This document shows positions 49,458-58,814 of a stretch of 64,000 nucleotides of DNA, piece by piece; position 1 is the first letter of the stretch; every line of letters begins with the position of its first letter. A model generated the notes under the pieces. The model saw nothing but the letters and a program-made list of their open reading frames with translations. It was not told where the DNA came from and ran no database searches. The position numbers were made by a program, and so were the translations under genes. The stretch is from Stackebrandtia nassauensis DSM 44728 (GTDB lineage Bacteria > Actinomycetota > Actinomycetes > Mycobacteriales > Micromonosporaceae), in NCBI RefSeq assembly GCF_000024545.1, contig NC_013947.1:310001-374000 (forward strand), written 5' to 3'.

Positions 49458-50477
49458 TCAGGCCAACCGCCGACGGGTCACCTCGGCCAGCGCCACCGAC
49501 GCCGCGACGGCCGCGTTGAGTGACTCGACCGCCGAGGCGATCGGGATGCGCACCCGCAGGTCACAGGATTCGCCGACCAGCCGCGACAGCCCCCGGCCCT
49601 CGGAACCCACGACCAGCATCAGCGGGTCGACCGCGGCGGGCAGGTCGAACAGGTCGATCTCGCCGTCCGCGTCCAGGCCCGCCACCAACAGCCCCGCCTG
49701 CTGGGCCTGCTGGATGGCGCGGGTCAGGTTGGTGGCCTTGGCGATCGGCAGCCGCGCCGCCGCTCCCGCCGAGGCCCGCCACGCCGTCGCCGTCATACCG
49801 GCGGCCCGGCGCTGCGGAACGACGACGCCGTGAGCGCCGAACGCCGCCGCGGAGCGGATGGTGGCGCCGAGGTTGCGCGGGTCGGTCACGCCGTCCAGCG
49901 CGACCAGCAGCGGCGGTTGCGGGTGTTCGCCCGCCGCCGCCAGCACGTCGGCGTACTCCTCGTAGTGGAAGGGCGGCACCTGCAGGCCCAGGCCCTGGTG
50001 CAGCGCGCCCTGGCACAGCCGGTCCAGTTCGGACTTGCTGACCTCCAGTATGGAGATACCCCGGTTGCCCGCCAGCCGGATCGACTCGCGGATCCGGTCG
50101 TCGAGCTCGGTGCCGTTGACGACGTACAGTGCGGTGCCGGGCACGTGCGCCCGCAGCGCCTCCACGACCGGGTTGCGGCCGACGAGCACGTCGACACCGT
50201 CGGAGTCGCGTCGCTTCGACTGGGTCGACGGACGCTTGGGACGGCCCGCCTTGGGGGCCCGGCCCTCGGCCGCCGCCGCCCGGCGTTCCTTCTCCTGCTT
50301 CCACTTGGTCTTCTTGGGCACGTCGGTGCCCGTGTAGGCCTTGTGCCAGGGACGGTCCGCGGCCGACAGCGTCTTGCCCCGGCCCGCCAGCGACTTCTTG
50401 CCCTGACCGCCGCTGCCCTTGGTGGCGCCCTTCTTGGACGACACCCGCTTGTTCCTCGGCTGTGAATTACCCGGCAT
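49458..50477 (-). CDS. rlmB: 23S rRNA (guanosine-2'-O)-methyltransferase RlmB
   Basis: 339 residues. A Lys-rich disordered N-terminal extension (about 1-95, KGATKGSGGQGKKSLAGRGK) precedes a SpoU/TrmH domain. Motif 1 DGVTDPRNLGATIRSAAAFG, motif 2 LMLVVGSEGRGLSRLV and motif 3 VESLNAAVAASVALAE form the knotted SAM site. It methylates G2251 of 23S rRNA. The start overlaps the end of cysS by 11 bases; the cysS-rlmB order is common in actinobacteria. Confidence 0.95.
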   Translation of the reverse strand: MPGNSQPRNKRVSSKKGATKGSGGQGKKSLAGRGKTLSAADRPWHKAYTGTDVPKKTKWKQEKERRAAAAEGRAPKAGRPKRPSTQSKRRDSDGVDVLVGRNPVVEALRAHVPGTALYVVNGTELDDRIRESIRLAGNRGISILEVSKSELDRLCQGALHQGLGLQVPPFHYEEYADVLAAAGEHPQPPLLVALDGVTDPRNLGATIRSAAAFGAHGVVVPQRRAAGMTATAWRASAGAAARLPIAKATNLTRAIQQAQQAGLLVAGLDADGEIDLFDLPAAVDPLMLVVGSEGRGLSRLVGESCDLRVRIPIASAVESLNAAVAASVALAEVTRRRLA

Positions 50478-51909
50478 GTGCTTCGGCTCCCGTCGCGTGG
50501 TCGGCTCGCGCGAGGCTCCAGCGCGAACCCTGTGGTCCGTCTTCGATGACCAGACCGGCCCGGGACAGCTGGTCCCGGATGGCGTCGGCGGTCGCGTAGT
50601 CCTTGTTCTTGCGCGCCTGCTGCCGCTGTTCCAGCACCAGGTTCACCAGCGAGTCCACCACAGGGGTCAGGTCGTCGCCGCCGGTTTCGGTCCACTGCCG
50701 CGACAGCGGGTCCAGGTTGAGGACGCCCAGCATCGCCCGCACCGACGCGGCGGCGCCCCGGGCGGCCGCGTCGTCGGAGGAGTCCAGGGCGGCGTTGCCC
50801 TCCCGGGTCACCTCGTGGATGGCGGCGAAGGCCGCCGGGGTGCCGAAGTCGTCGTCCAACGCGGCGGTGAAGTCGGCGCACAGGGCGCCGCCCTCGGTCG
50901 CGTCGTGCCCGAACCGTTCGGCGGCACGGGAAACGAAGTTCTCCAGCCGTCGGTAGCTGGTGGCCGACTCGGTGAGGATCGCGTCGGAGTAGTCGATGAC
51001 GGAACGGTAGTGCGGCGCCGCCAGGTAATAGCGGATCTCGACCGGGCGGAAACCCCGTTCCCCCAAGGCTTCCACGCTGAGCACGTTGCCGAGCGACTTG
51101 CTCATCTTGGTGCCCGACAGGTTGACCATGTTGTTGTGCACCCAGAAGTTGGTGAAGTCCAGCCCCGCGGCGCGCGACTGGGCCAGCTCGTTCTCGTGGT
51201 GCGGGAACATCAGGTCGGTGCCGCCGCCGTGGATGTCGAAGGCGTCGCCCAGGTAGCGGCGCGACATGGCCGAGCACTCCAGGTGCCAGCCGGGCCGTCC
51301 CCGTCCATAGGGGGTGTTCCAGGACGAGTCGGCGGGTTCGCCGGGTTTGGCGGCCTTCCACAGCGCGAAGTCACGCGGGTCGCGTTTGACCGACTCGTCG
51401 CCGTCGTCGGGGCACAGCATGTCCTCCGGTTTGCGGTGCGACAGCGCCCCGTACTCCGGGTACGACTCGACCGAGAAGTAGACGTCGCCGTTGCCGGGCG
51501 CGTAGGCGTGCCCCTTGTTGATCAGCTCGGCGATCAGGTCCATCATCTCCGGGACGTGCCCGGTGGCGCGCGGTTCGTAGGTCGGCGGACGCACGCCCAG
51601 CGCCTCGTAGTCGGCGGCGAGCCGTCGCTCGTTCTCGAACGAGATCGCCCACCAGGGACGGTCCTGTTCGCGCGACTTGGCCAGCACCTTGTCCTCGATG
51701 TCGGTGACGTTGCGGACGTAGGTGACGTCCAGTCCCCGGTGCTGGAACCAGGAGCACATGATGTCGTAGTTGACGCCGTTGCGGAGATGCCCGATATGCG
51801 GCGGACCCTGGAGGGTGAGTCCACACAGGTATATGCTCACCTTGCCGGGAACGCGCGGCACGAAGTCGCGCACCTTCCGGGTACCGGTGTCATAAAGTCG
51901 CAAACTCAC
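50467..51909 (-). CDS. cysS: Cysteinyl-tRNA synthetase
   Basis: 480 residues, class I synthetase. HIGH appears as [11 protein letters not shown], the zinc/Cys site as LCGLTLQG with [10 protein letters not shown] and the HHENELAQS block, and KMSKS as [10 protein letters not shown]. The C-terminal helical anticodon-recognition domain with DNPKAI-like residues ends near [17 protein letters not shown]. Charges tRNA-Cys with cysteine in the cytoplasm. Starts at 51909; translationally linked to rlmB. Confidence 0.97.
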   Translation of the reverse strand: MSLRLYDTGTRKVRDFVPRVPGKVSIYLCGLTLQGPPHIGHLRNGVNYDIMCSWFQHRGLDVTYVRNVTDIEDKVLAKSREQDRPWWAISFENERRLAADYEALGVRPPTYEPRATGHVPEMMDLIAELINKGHAYAPGNGDVYFSVESYPEYGALSHRKPEDMLCPDDGDESVKRDPRDFALWKAAKPGEPADSSWNTPYGRGRPGWHLECSAMSRRYLGDAFDIHGGGTDLMFPHHENELAQSRAAGLDFTNFWVHNNMVNLSGTKMSKSLGNVLSVEALGERGFRPVEIRYYLAAPHYRSVIDYSDAILTESATSYRRLENFVSRAAERFGHDATEGGALCADFTAALDDDFGTPAAFAAIHEVTREGNAALDSSDDAAARGAAASVRAMLGVLNLDPLSRQWTETGGDDLTPVVDSLVNLVLEQRQQARKNKDYATADAIRDQLSRAGLVIEDGPQGSRWSLARADHATGAEAHAG

Positions 51910-52003
51910 TGGTCGATGGTACGTCAGGCGTGCCGCCGACTCGGTCAGGCATCACACCGCGCGTACGTTGCTCCATGTCACACCCGGGGGCTACGGTCGA
52001 AGC

Positions 52004-53029
52004 ATGAACACCACGTCGACGCGGCACTCTGACGGATCAGGGCGCCTGGTCGACCGTTACGGACGTACCGCGGTTGACCTGCGCGTGTCATTGACCGACC
52101 GCTGCAACCTGCGGTGCACCTACTGCATGCCCGCCGAGGGGCTGGCCTGGCTGCCCCGCCAGGAGATCCTCACCGACGATGAGATCGTGCGGCTGGTGGG
52201 CCTCGCCGTCACCCGGCTGGGCGTCACCCAGGTGAGGTTCACCGGCGGCGAGCCGCTGCTGCGCCCGGCCCTGGCCGACATCGTCGCCCGCACCACCGCG
52301 CTGGAACCCCGGCCCCGGGTCAGTCTGACCACCAACGCCATCGGCCTGAAGCGGATGGCCCCGGCCCTGCGCGAGGCCGGGCTCGACCGGGTCAACATCT
52401 CGCTCGACACCCTGGATCCGGCCCGGTTCAAGACCCTGGCCCACCGCGACCGCCTGAACGACACAGTGGAGGGTATCGCCGCCGCCAAGGCCGCGGGCCT
52501 GGTCCCGGTCAAGGTCAACTCGGTACTGATGCGCGGCGTCAACGAGGACGAGGCGGTGCCACTGCTGCGATTCGCCCTCGAACACGGCTACGAACTGCGC
52601 TTCATCGAGCAGATGCCGCTGGACGCCCAGCACGGCTGGAGCCGCGAGAACATGGTCACCGCCGAAGAGATCTTGACCCAACTGCGCACCACCTTCAACC
52701 TGACCCCCGACCCGGTGCCGCGCGGCGCCGCCCCCGCCGAGACCTGGCTGATCGACGGCGGCCCGGCCAAGGTCGGCGTCATCGGCTCGGTCACCCGCCC
52801 GTTCTGCGGCGACTGCGACCGCACCCGTCTCACCGCCGACGGCCAGGTCCGCGCCTGCCTGTTCAGCACCACCGAAACCGACCTGCGCGCCATGCTGCGC
52901 GGCGACGCCTCCGACGAGGACATCGCCGAGGCCTGGCGCAAGACCATGTGGGCCAAGCTGCCCGGCCACGCGATCGACGACGAGACCTTCCTGCAACCGC
53001 CGCGCCCCATGTCCGCGATCGGAGGCTGA
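52004..53029 (+). CDS. moaA: GTP 3',8-cyclase MoaA
   Basis: 341 residues. The radical-SAM cluster C34-x3-C38-x2-C41 (CNLRCTYC) follows DLRVSLTDR. The C-terminal second [4Fe-4S] cluster reads FCGDCDRTRLT and, 12 or so residues on, RACLF. The end MSAIGG carries the conserved Gly-Gly that binds GTP. It makes the first intermediate of molybdopterin synthesis. ATG 52004 is in a good context. moaD follows after a repeat-bearing spacer, so the pathway genes mobA/fdhD at 1.4-2.9 kb and this pair fit together. Confidence 0.96.
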   Translation: MNTTSTRHSDGSGRLVDRYGRTAVDLRVSLTDRCNLRCTYCMPAEGLAWLPRQEILTDDEIVRLVGLAVTRLGVTQVRFTGGEPLLRPALADIVARTTALEPRPRVSLTTNAIGLKRMAPALREAGLDRVNISLDTLDPARFKTLAHRDRLNDTVEGIAAAKAAGLVPVKVNSVLMRGVNEDEAVPLLRFALEHGYELRFIEQMPLDAQHGWSRENMVTAEEILTQLRTTFNLTPDPVPRGAAPAETWLIDGGPAKVGVIGSVTRPFCGDCDRTRLTADGQVRACLFSTTETDLRAMLRGDASDEDIAEAWRKTMWAKLPGHAIDDETFLQPPRPMSAIGG

Positions 53030-53031
53030 CC

Positions 53032-53283
53032 GTGCCCGCCACCCCGCACGCGCCCGCCTCGCTGTCGCCCGGCATCGCGACGCGACGGCCGAACGCGGCC
53101 CCTCGCAAGCCAAGCTCCCCGCTCTCCCGCGCAGGTGCTGCGGCTCGGCGCCCGAACGCGACAGCTCGCCGAAAGCCAAGCCCCTCGCCGTCCCGCGCCA
53201 GTGCCGCGGCTCGGCGGCTGAGCGCGGGGGCGCCCCGCAAGCCAAGCCCGTCGCTGTCCCTGGCTGGGGGCCGTCGATGGTGA
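53032..53283 (+). repeat. Spacer with three imperfect tandem repeats of about 60 bp
   Basis: Between the moaA stop and moaD, a unit containing CCGAACGCG, GCAAGCCAAGC (or GAAAGCCAAGC) and GTGC-GCGGCTCGG recurs about every 55-60 bp, three times. An 83-codon frame from GTG 53032 spans it (ARRPNA and KPSPS blocks repeat in it), but it has low-complexity Arg/Pro/Ser content and no support as a gene. It looks like expanded intergenic DNA. Confidence 0.7.
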
Positions 53284-53516
53284 CGGTGCGGTTCTTCGCC
53301 GGTGCCCGGGCCGCCGCGGGGGTTGCCGAGGCTCGGGTGAGTGCGACGACGGTCGCCGAGCTCAAGGCCGTCCTCGTCAAGGAGTACGGTGCCGAGTTGG
53401 CCCGGGTGCTGCCCGCGTGTGGACTGCTCGTCGACGGCGTGTCCAACCACGAGGATCTGTCCACACTCACCGACGGTGCCACTGTGGATGTGCTGCCGCC
53501 GTTCGCCGGTGGATAA
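53277..53516 (+). CDS. moaD: Molybdopterin synthase sulfur carrier subunit MoaD
   Basis: 79 residues of ubiquitin-like beta-grasp fold: VTVRFFAGARAAAGVAEARV, a central helix VAELKAVLVKEYGAEL, and the C-terminal DVLPPFAGG, whose Gly-Gly is adenylated and thiocarboxylated. With MoaE it supplies sulfur to cyclic pyranopterin phosphate. No moaE is in the window. ATG 53277 or GTG 53280. Confidence 0.93.
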   Translation: MVTVRFFAGARAAAGVAEARVSATTVAELKAVLVKEYGAELARVLPACGLLVDGVSNHEDLSTLTDGATVDVLPPFAGG

Positions 53517-53704
53517 ACCTGTATCCACGACGAGTGAACCCGGAAGTCACATGTGAGATTTGTCCTGACCCCCTGTCTTCACACGTGAGAACTGTTTTGA
53601 CAAGATCTCGGCGTGGGCCCAACATTCAAATGTGCCGCATCGGGACAGCCATTACGCCGACATGCGCTGAGTCACCCAGAATTACGACTTAGGACGGTGG
53701 AGGC

Positions 53705-54886
53705 ATGAACTCAGAACCACAGGCATTGTTCGAACTGCCGGTCGGGGCGCGGGTGCCCCGGCCCAGCCGTGAGTCCTCCCGCCCTCGCACCGCGACCGTG
53801 GCCCGGCTCGTCCCGATGCCCGAACCGCTGTTGCCCGCCCGCCCCGAACCGATCATTCAGGACGGTCCCTGCCTGGCCGGCATGGAGGAGGTCGGCACCG
53901 GCCTGCTCGACCACGCCGACGCCATGCAACGGGTCGCCGCGTCCGCCCCACCCGGCCCGCTGCTCATCAACGCCGGACCCGGCACCGGGAAGACCCACGT
54001 CCTGGTGCGCCGGATCGCTTACCACATCGAGGAACTGCACATCCCCGCCTCGCAGTGCCTCGTCCTGACCGCCGGCTCGCCCGACACCGTCCGCACCGAC
54101 CTGGCCGAGCTCATCGGCTCGCACTGCGACGAGATCACCATCGCCGCCTTCGGCGACATCCAGATCCGCGACGTCCCGGCGCTGGGCCACCTGTTCGTCG
54201 ACGACATCCACCGCATGTCGCCCAAGCTGTACGACGCGCTGCGCGCCGACCGGGGCGCCCAGCCCGCGTTCACCGCCACCGGCGACCCCGACTCGGCCCT
54301 CCACGACGGACCCAGCCCGTTCGAGAGCTTCCCGTCCGACTACCCCGACGCCCGCGTCGTCCGCCTGACCCGCAACTACCGCAGCACCGCGCCCATCATC
54401 GCCGCCGCCATGCAGCTCATCACCCCGGTGACCCGCGCCCCGGGCCGCACCATGCTGCCCGAGCGCCCCGCCGCGACCACCGCCCCCATCGGACGGTACT
54501 TCGCGCCCGCCGACGCCGCCGAACGCGACTTCGCCGCCAACCTGCCCGCCACCCTCGCCGCGTCGGGCATCGACGCCGCCGACGTCATGGTGCTGCGCCC
54601 GGGCGGCGGCGAGATCGCGGGCGTCCCGTCACTGTCCATCGCGGAATCCGCCGGACGCCAGTTCCGCGCCGTGTGCCTGCTCGGCGTCACCGCCAAGAAC
54701 TTCCCCGACACCCCCGCCGCCCGCCGCGCCCTGTTCACGGCGATGACCCGAGCCGGGGATCTGTTGTACCTCAGCCATTCCGGCGCCGCCTCCCCACTCC
54801 TCAACGGCATCGACGCGGGCCTGTTCTCCGCCTTCGGCCGGGTAGCGGTCCGCTCCCCACGCGTCGAACAACCCCGGCTGCTGTGA
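53705..54886 (+). CDS. SF1 helicase-like (UvrD/PcrA-type) ATPase, reduced
   Basis: 393 residues. Walker A is NAGPGTGKTHVLVRRI; the Walker-B position reads LFVDDIHRM; the motif-IV-like block LTRNYRSTAPI and the motif-VI-like LFTAMTRAGDLLYLSH are those of UvrD helicases. It lacks the 1B/2B domains of full-length (about 700-residue) proteins, so it is probably not a processive helicase; an ATPase or a regulatory fragment is more likely. A TTGACA (53597) and CAACAT (53620) lie upstream as possible promoter. ATG 53705 follows GGTGGAGG. Confidence 0.8.
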   Translation: MNSEPQALFELPVGARVPRPSRESSRPRTATVARLVPMPEPLLPARPEPIIQDGPCLAGMEEVGTGLLDHADAMQRVAASAPPGPLLINAGPGTGKTHVLVRRIAYHIEELHIPASQCLVLTAGSPDTVRTDLAELIGSHCDEITIAAFGDIQIRDVPALGHLFVDDIHRMSPKLYDALRADRGAQPAFTATGDPDSALHDGPSPFESFPSDYPDARVVRLTRNYRSTAPIIAAAMQLITPVTRAPGRTMLPERPAATTAPIGRYFAPADAAERDFAANLPATLAASGIDAADVMVLRPGGGEIAGVPSLSIAESAGRQFRAVCLLGVTAKNFPDTPAARRALFTAMTRAGDLLYLSHSGAASPLLNGIDAGLFSAFGRVAVRSPRVEQPRLL

Positions 54887-54956
54887 CACCGAGGACGTAT
54901 CCTGTCCGACAGACGGCGCTTCGCCAACGGCCCGAAACCCCCGAGGAGACTCATCG

Positions 54957-55565
54957 ATGTCGATGCATGACCCACGGCGGGACGACCACGCCCCCGACCC
55001 CTACGACGCCGCCGACGACACCCGCTCCCCGGACTCCGACTACCCACCCCCCGAGGGCTTCTCACCCGAGGGCGGCTTCAAGGGCTTCCCACGCGTCGAA
55101 CCCGACCAGCCCCGCATCGCACCGACCCCACCCCCACCACCGCGCCGCAACCTGTGGCTCACCCTCACCGCCATCGCGGCACTGACAGCGGCGACCGTCA
55201 CGGGCATCGTCCTGCTCGGCTCCTCCCCACCTGACAAACCCACCACAGAGGAATCGGAAAGCCCCGCACCCCGTCCCACCGACGCGTACCCCGACTACGC
55301 CGACGACGACATGGTCCGCGCCCAGATCGGCGACTGCATCACCTTCGACGACAAGGACGACGACGAGAGCTGGCGCGTCGTCGACTGCGACGCGAAGGAA
55401 GCCCTCGGCAAGGTCTACGCCTTCGCCGTGGGCACCACCAGCGGCGACGAATGCCCCAAACTCCCCAAGGGCACCAAAACCCGCTACCACTACGCGCTGG
55501 ACTACCGCGAATCCGACCGCGACGACTACGTCGTGTGCGCGGCGGACATCAAGAAGAAGGACTGA
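54957..55565 (+). CDS. Single-TM protein with an external Cys domain
   Basis: 202 residues. A disordered Pro/Asp-rich cytoplasmic N-terminus (about 1-62) and one transmembrane helix (LWLTLTAIAALTAATVTGIV) are followed by a Pro/Ser linker and a small C-terminal domain with four Cys (IGDCITF, VVDCDAKE, DECPKLP, VVCAADIK). This resembles the LppU/SCO3897-type external domains of actinobacteria. The GGAG before ATG 54957 is fair. Function unknown. Confidence 0.75.
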   Translation: MSMHDPRRDDHAPDPYDAADDTRSPDSDYPPPEGFSPEGGFKGFPRVEPDQPRIAPTPPPPPRRNLWLTLTAIAALTAATVTGIVLLGSSPPDKPTTEESESPAPRPTDAYPDYADDDMVRAQIGDCITFDDKDDDESWRVVDCDAKEALGKVYAFAVGTTSGDECPKLPKGTKTRYHYALDYRESDRDDYVVCAADIKKKD

Positions 55566-55608
55566 CGACGAAAGGGCCGCCACAAAGTGACGACCCTTCC
55601 GATATCAA

Positions 55609-55698
55609 TGGCGGAGGATAGGGGATTCGAACCCCTGAGGGCTTGCACCCAACCCGCTTTCCAAGCGAGCGCCATAGGCCACTAGGCGAATCCTCCGC
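55609..55698 (-). tRNA. tRNA-Ser(GGA)
   Basis: A 90-nt class II tRNA with a long variable arm. The acceptor is GCGGAGGA paired to TCCTCCGC, anticodon loop TTGGAAA (GGA) and encoded CCA. It sits at the 3' edge of the caspase operon. Confidence 0.97.
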
Positions 55699-55749
55699 GA
55701 AGGAGAATACCGGTGGCTGTTTGGCGGGGCCAACTGGGTTAAGCCCGGC

Positions 55750-56076
55750 CTAGGCGGTGATCTTCATTTCCCGGACGAGGTCGCCGTCCAGCGTGAACGT
55801 GAACGTCGACGGTCCGTTGAATCCGTTGCCGCCCACCTGGAGGACCGCGACCACGGTGTCGCCGTCCTCGCGGATGCTGTCGACCTCGAAAGTCTGCTGG
55901 AGCCCGATGCTCTCGCGCTCGCTCCAGCCCCGGATCTCGTTGTGGCCGGTGAAGCGGCGGCCCCAGTCGTCCACGACGCCGTCGTAGGCGAAGGTGGCGA
56001 GGAAACCGTCCATGTCGCCGCTGTTGACGGCGGTGATGAGGCGGTCAATCGGTGGTTTCAGTGCGGTCGTGCTCAT
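55750..56076 (-). CDS. SnoaL-like/NTF2-fold protein
   Basis: 108 residues. IDRLITAVNSGDMDGFLATF, YDGVVDDWGRRFTGHNEIRG and FTFTLDGDLVREMKITA form the alpha+beta barrel of SnoaL-like proteins (nuclear shuttle protein 2 family). It overlaps the preceding EACC1-like gene by 32 bases on the same strand and is the last gene of the caspase operon. A ligand-binding or small-molecule role is possible; it may be incidental to the system. Confidence 0.85.
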   Translation of the reverse strand: MSTTALKPPIDRLITAVNSGDMDGFLATFAYDGVVDDWGRRFTGHNEIRGWSERESIGLQQTFEVDSIREDGDTVVAVLQVGGNGFNGPSTFTFTLDGDLVREMKITA

Positions 56077-56464
56077 GGTTATCCCCCCGAACCGTGAGAC
56101 TAACCGAATCGGCGGGCCCGGCGTTGAGTTCGGCGAGGATTGTGCGGGTGTACTCCTCGGCCCGGCGGCGGCTGGTGGTCTCGATCTCGACCTCGCGCTC
56201 GCCGTCCTTGACCCGGATCCGGGTGCGGCCGACGCGCTGGCCGAGCCAGACGCCGATCGTGGTGGCCACGGCGGTGATGGCCCCGGGGTTGGACAGGATC
56301 GCCAGCACCGTGTCGGTGGCCTCGCCGAGGTGGCCGCCGGTCTGGCGGGGCGGGAGCAGGCGCAGGTCGGTCACGCCGCGCAGTTCGGACTCCCGACGCA
56401 GCCAGGCCAACAGCTGGCGGGCCTGCTCGGGGTCGTCGGTGACGATTGCCAGGGTGGTGGTCAT
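56045..56464 (-). CDS. EACC1-like effector-associated protein
   Basis: 139 residues. MTTTLAIVTDDPEQARQLLA (a Rossmann-like N-terminus), a small hydrophobic middle (VLAILSNPGAITAVATTIGV) and a basic-acidic C-terminus with TRIRVKDGEREVEIETTS. The pattern (short N-terminal alpha/beta segment, GG-LG, one hydrophobic helix, RxRxxxxxG-exE) fits EACC1, the effector-associated constant component 1 of NTP-dependent bacterial conflict systems (recognition from memory). ATG 56464 overlaps the caspase stop (ATGA), so the two are co-translated. Confidence 0.8.
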   Translation of the reverse strand: MTTTLAIVTDDPEQARQLLAWLRRESELRGVTDLRLLPPRQTGGHLGEATDTVLAILSNPGAITAVATTIGVWLGQRVGRTRIRVKDGEREVEIETTSRRRAEEYTRTILAELNAGPADSVSLTVRGDNHEHDRTETTD

Positions 56465-58758
56465 GCCGCGAGAGTCCTGTTCCATCGGGGATTGCGGGTC
56501 AGAGCGAGGTTGTGGATGTTGTTGGTGCCGCGCTGCTGCGGTTTGGGCAGCCCCTTGGCGATGAGGCGACGGTCCAGCCGGGAGTAGATGTCGGACAGCC
56601 GGATCAGCTCCTCCCGCTCGTCCACCCCCTCGCTGAGAACACCCAACAGCGCGCCGGTGAAAGCGGTGTGGTCAGCCCCGTCGGACGCGTGAGCGGTACG
56701 GGTGGCCGTCGTCGCGGTGAGAACGTAGGTCCCTTCGATGTCGAGCTGCCCGGACGAGCGACCCGGGTCGGAGAGGTCGTCGATGGCTCGGCCCGCGAAG
56801 CAGCAGTCGAGGATGAGGATCTTGTTGCGCGCGGGAGCGTCGTGGACGGCTTTGCGCAGTTTGTCGTAGGGGAGCGCGGTGTACTCCCACAGCTCGGGGT
56901 CGGTGGTGGCCAGGCCGAGATAGAGCTGGCCGTCGTCGGCGATGAGACCGTGTCCGCTGTAGTAGACCAGCAGGGTGTCGGTCGCGGCGCGAGTGGCTTC
57001 GACGATCGCGGGGATGTGGGGTGTGTCGAGGTCGGTCGTGGGTTGGTGGACGCGATCGGGGGAGAAGGAACCGTGCTCGACGTCGGTGAGGCGGCGGTTG
57101 AGGCTGAGCAGGTTGTTGGTGATGGCGGGGGTGTCGGGGATCGCGTCGTGGGCGTAGTGGGCGGCGCCGAGCAGGACGGCGGTGGAGGTCAGGCGGTTGG
57201 GGAGGCGGGTGGCCGCGGGCGTCGTGAGATCGGACGGCTGGGGCGAGGGTTCGGTCGAGTCGGGGACGCGAAGCTCTTGAACGGGGATGCCCTTGAGCTC
57301 GGCGAGGGTGCGGCGTACCGCTTCGTCGTCGACGAGACCCAAATCCCGGCTGTAAGCCGCATTGAGCTCCGGCGCGTGTTCCTCTGTCCATTGCCGAACG
57401 TACAGCGCTCGGTTGAGTTGATGTTCGGGTGACTCGGGCTCGGATCCGGCTCCATCGAAGTCGTGGATCGCCTTGTCCATCGCCTCGAACTTCAAGCGGA
57501 CGCGGTCTACGTCGAGTCGGGCGGTCTGCACGTTGGCGCAGGCTTCGTCGAGCAGGGTGACGGCCTTGGCAGGCAGGAACTGGTCGGGGATATAGCGGTT
57601 GGCGAGGTCGGCGGCGGTCGGTATCGCCTCGTCAGCGATGCTGACGGCGTGATGGGTGCTCAACCGTTGCCGGATGACCTCGTTGAGGACGGTGATGGTC
57701 TGCTCAGTGGACAGTTCGGGAATGCGCACCGGTTCGAAGTGGCGGTGTAGTGGCGATTCATTGGCGAACTTGGCGTATTCGCTGGGTTTCATCGTCATGA
57801 CGACCTGCATGGTCTTATTGGACAAGTGCCGCCACAGGCTGGTCTCGGGGCCGTCGGTACCAAGCCGAGAACCGAAATCGACGTGCTCGGCGACGTCGTC
57901 GAGAAACAGGATGACGCCTTGGTGTGCCGCCCGGTCGAGGCAGTAGTTCAACCAGTACGGCGCCGGGTTGGAGCTCATCGTTTGTAGCCGGTCCCACTCC
58001 ACCCAGAACGGTTCCTTGTCGCGGAGGGTGTCGGTCACCTGACCGGAGGCGAAGCATCGCGCCACATCCCGCAACACGACCGATTTCCCGACACCGGACT
58101 CTCCGATGAGGACGATATTGTTTCTTGTATTGCGGGACAGTACCTGCAGGATCCGCCGGACTTCGGGTTCCCGGACCGTCGTTGACGTCGTGCCCTCGAG
58201 AAAGCCGTTGAAGCATGCCTGGGTGGCGCTGAGGCACAGGTCCTTCAGTGTCCACATCGTGGGGGTGAGCACCATGATCGTGCCGTCGGACGAACGTTCC
58301 ACGATGTCGCGAATCTGATCGACAGAATGTTCATTTCTCAGGTGCAGCAGGGCCTGGCGGACGGGCTGCATCACGATGCCCTTGGCCTCGAGCGTCAGCG
58401 CGGCTTCGTTGTCGCCATGGCGCAGGATCCCCAGCAGCAGGTGTTCCGGAGCTATGAGTGCATCGTCGAGGGACCGTGCTTCATCCCTTGCCGCGCTGAG
58501 AATGGCGGCCATCTCCTCAGCGAATGGAACGAGATCGTCGTCTTCGGGCTCCAACTCGAAGACGTGAACAGGATTCCGCTTGTCCTGATTGTGGTCCGAC
58601 TCGGACAGACAGTCCATGATGCGACCGGCCATGGAGGCGGTCTCAAGGAGGCTCCCCAGCAGGTGCAATGGCTGCACGCGCGTACGCCCGGCCTGCTTGG
58701 CCTTTTTGCGGGCAAGTCGGACCAGGTAGGTCGCGTGGTCGTTGAATCCGCCAGCCAT
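56461..58758 (-). CDS. Clp-N/AAA+ (ClpA/B NBD1-like) protein fused to a caspase-like peptidase
   Basis: 765 residues from the ATG at 58758 (GAAGGAAG four bases upstream). Order: two Clp-N-type repeats (LHLLGSLLE at 31-39; APEHLLLGILRHGDNEAA at 103-120), an AAA+ domain with Walker A GESGVGKS (219-226), Walker B GVILFLDD (281-288) and the ClpB/C-type C-terminal lid (AIPTAADLANRYIPDQFLPA and AVTLLDEACA, 379-408), a linker, and a C-terminal caspase-like (peptidase C14) domain with His603 (YYSGHG) and Cys653 (LDCCFAG). NBD2 of Clp proteins is missing; the caspase takes its place. It should be an ATP-gated protease that senses a substrate and fires the caspase. Confidence 0.9.
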   Translation of the reverse strand: MAGGFNDHATYLVRLARKKAKQAGRTRVQPLHLLGSLLETASMAGRIMDCLSESDHNQDKRNPVHVFELEPEDDDLVPFAEEMAAILSAARDEARSLDDALIAPEHLLLGILRHGDNEAALTLEAKGIVMQPVRQALLHLRNEHSVDQIRDIVERSSDGTIMVLTPTMWTLKDLCLSATQACFNGFLEGTTSTTVREPEVRRILQVLSRNTRNNIVLIGESGVGKSVVLRDVARCFASGQVTDTLRDKEPFWVEWDRLQTMSSNPAPYWLNYCLDRAAHQGVILFLDDVAEHVDFGSRLGTDGPETSLWRHLSNKTMQVVMTMKPSEYAKFANESPLHRHFEPVRIPELSTEQTITVLNEVIRQRLSTHHAVSIADEAIPTAADLANRYIPDQFLPAKAVTLLDEACANVQTARLDVDRVRLKFEAMDKAIHDFDGAGSEPESPEHQLNRALYVRQWTEEHAPELNAAYSRDLGLVDDEAVRRTLAELKGIPVQELRVPDSTEPSPQPSDLTTPAATRLPNRLTSTAVLLGAAHYAHDAIPDTPAITNNLLSLNRRLTDVEHGSFSPDRVHQPTTDLDTPHIPAIVEATRAATDTLLVYYSGHGLIADDGQLYLGLATTDPELWEYTALPYDKLRKAVHDAPARNKILILDCCFAGRAIDDLSDPGRSSGQLDIEGTYVLTATTATRTAHASDGADHTAFTGALLGVLSEGVDEREELIRLSDIYSRLDRRLIAKGLPKPQQRGTNNIHNLALTRNPRWNRTLAA

Positions 58759-58814
58759 GTCTTCCTTCAGTGACTTGACGTAACAGGCTAGCGTGCATCT
58801 AGACATTCACCCCT

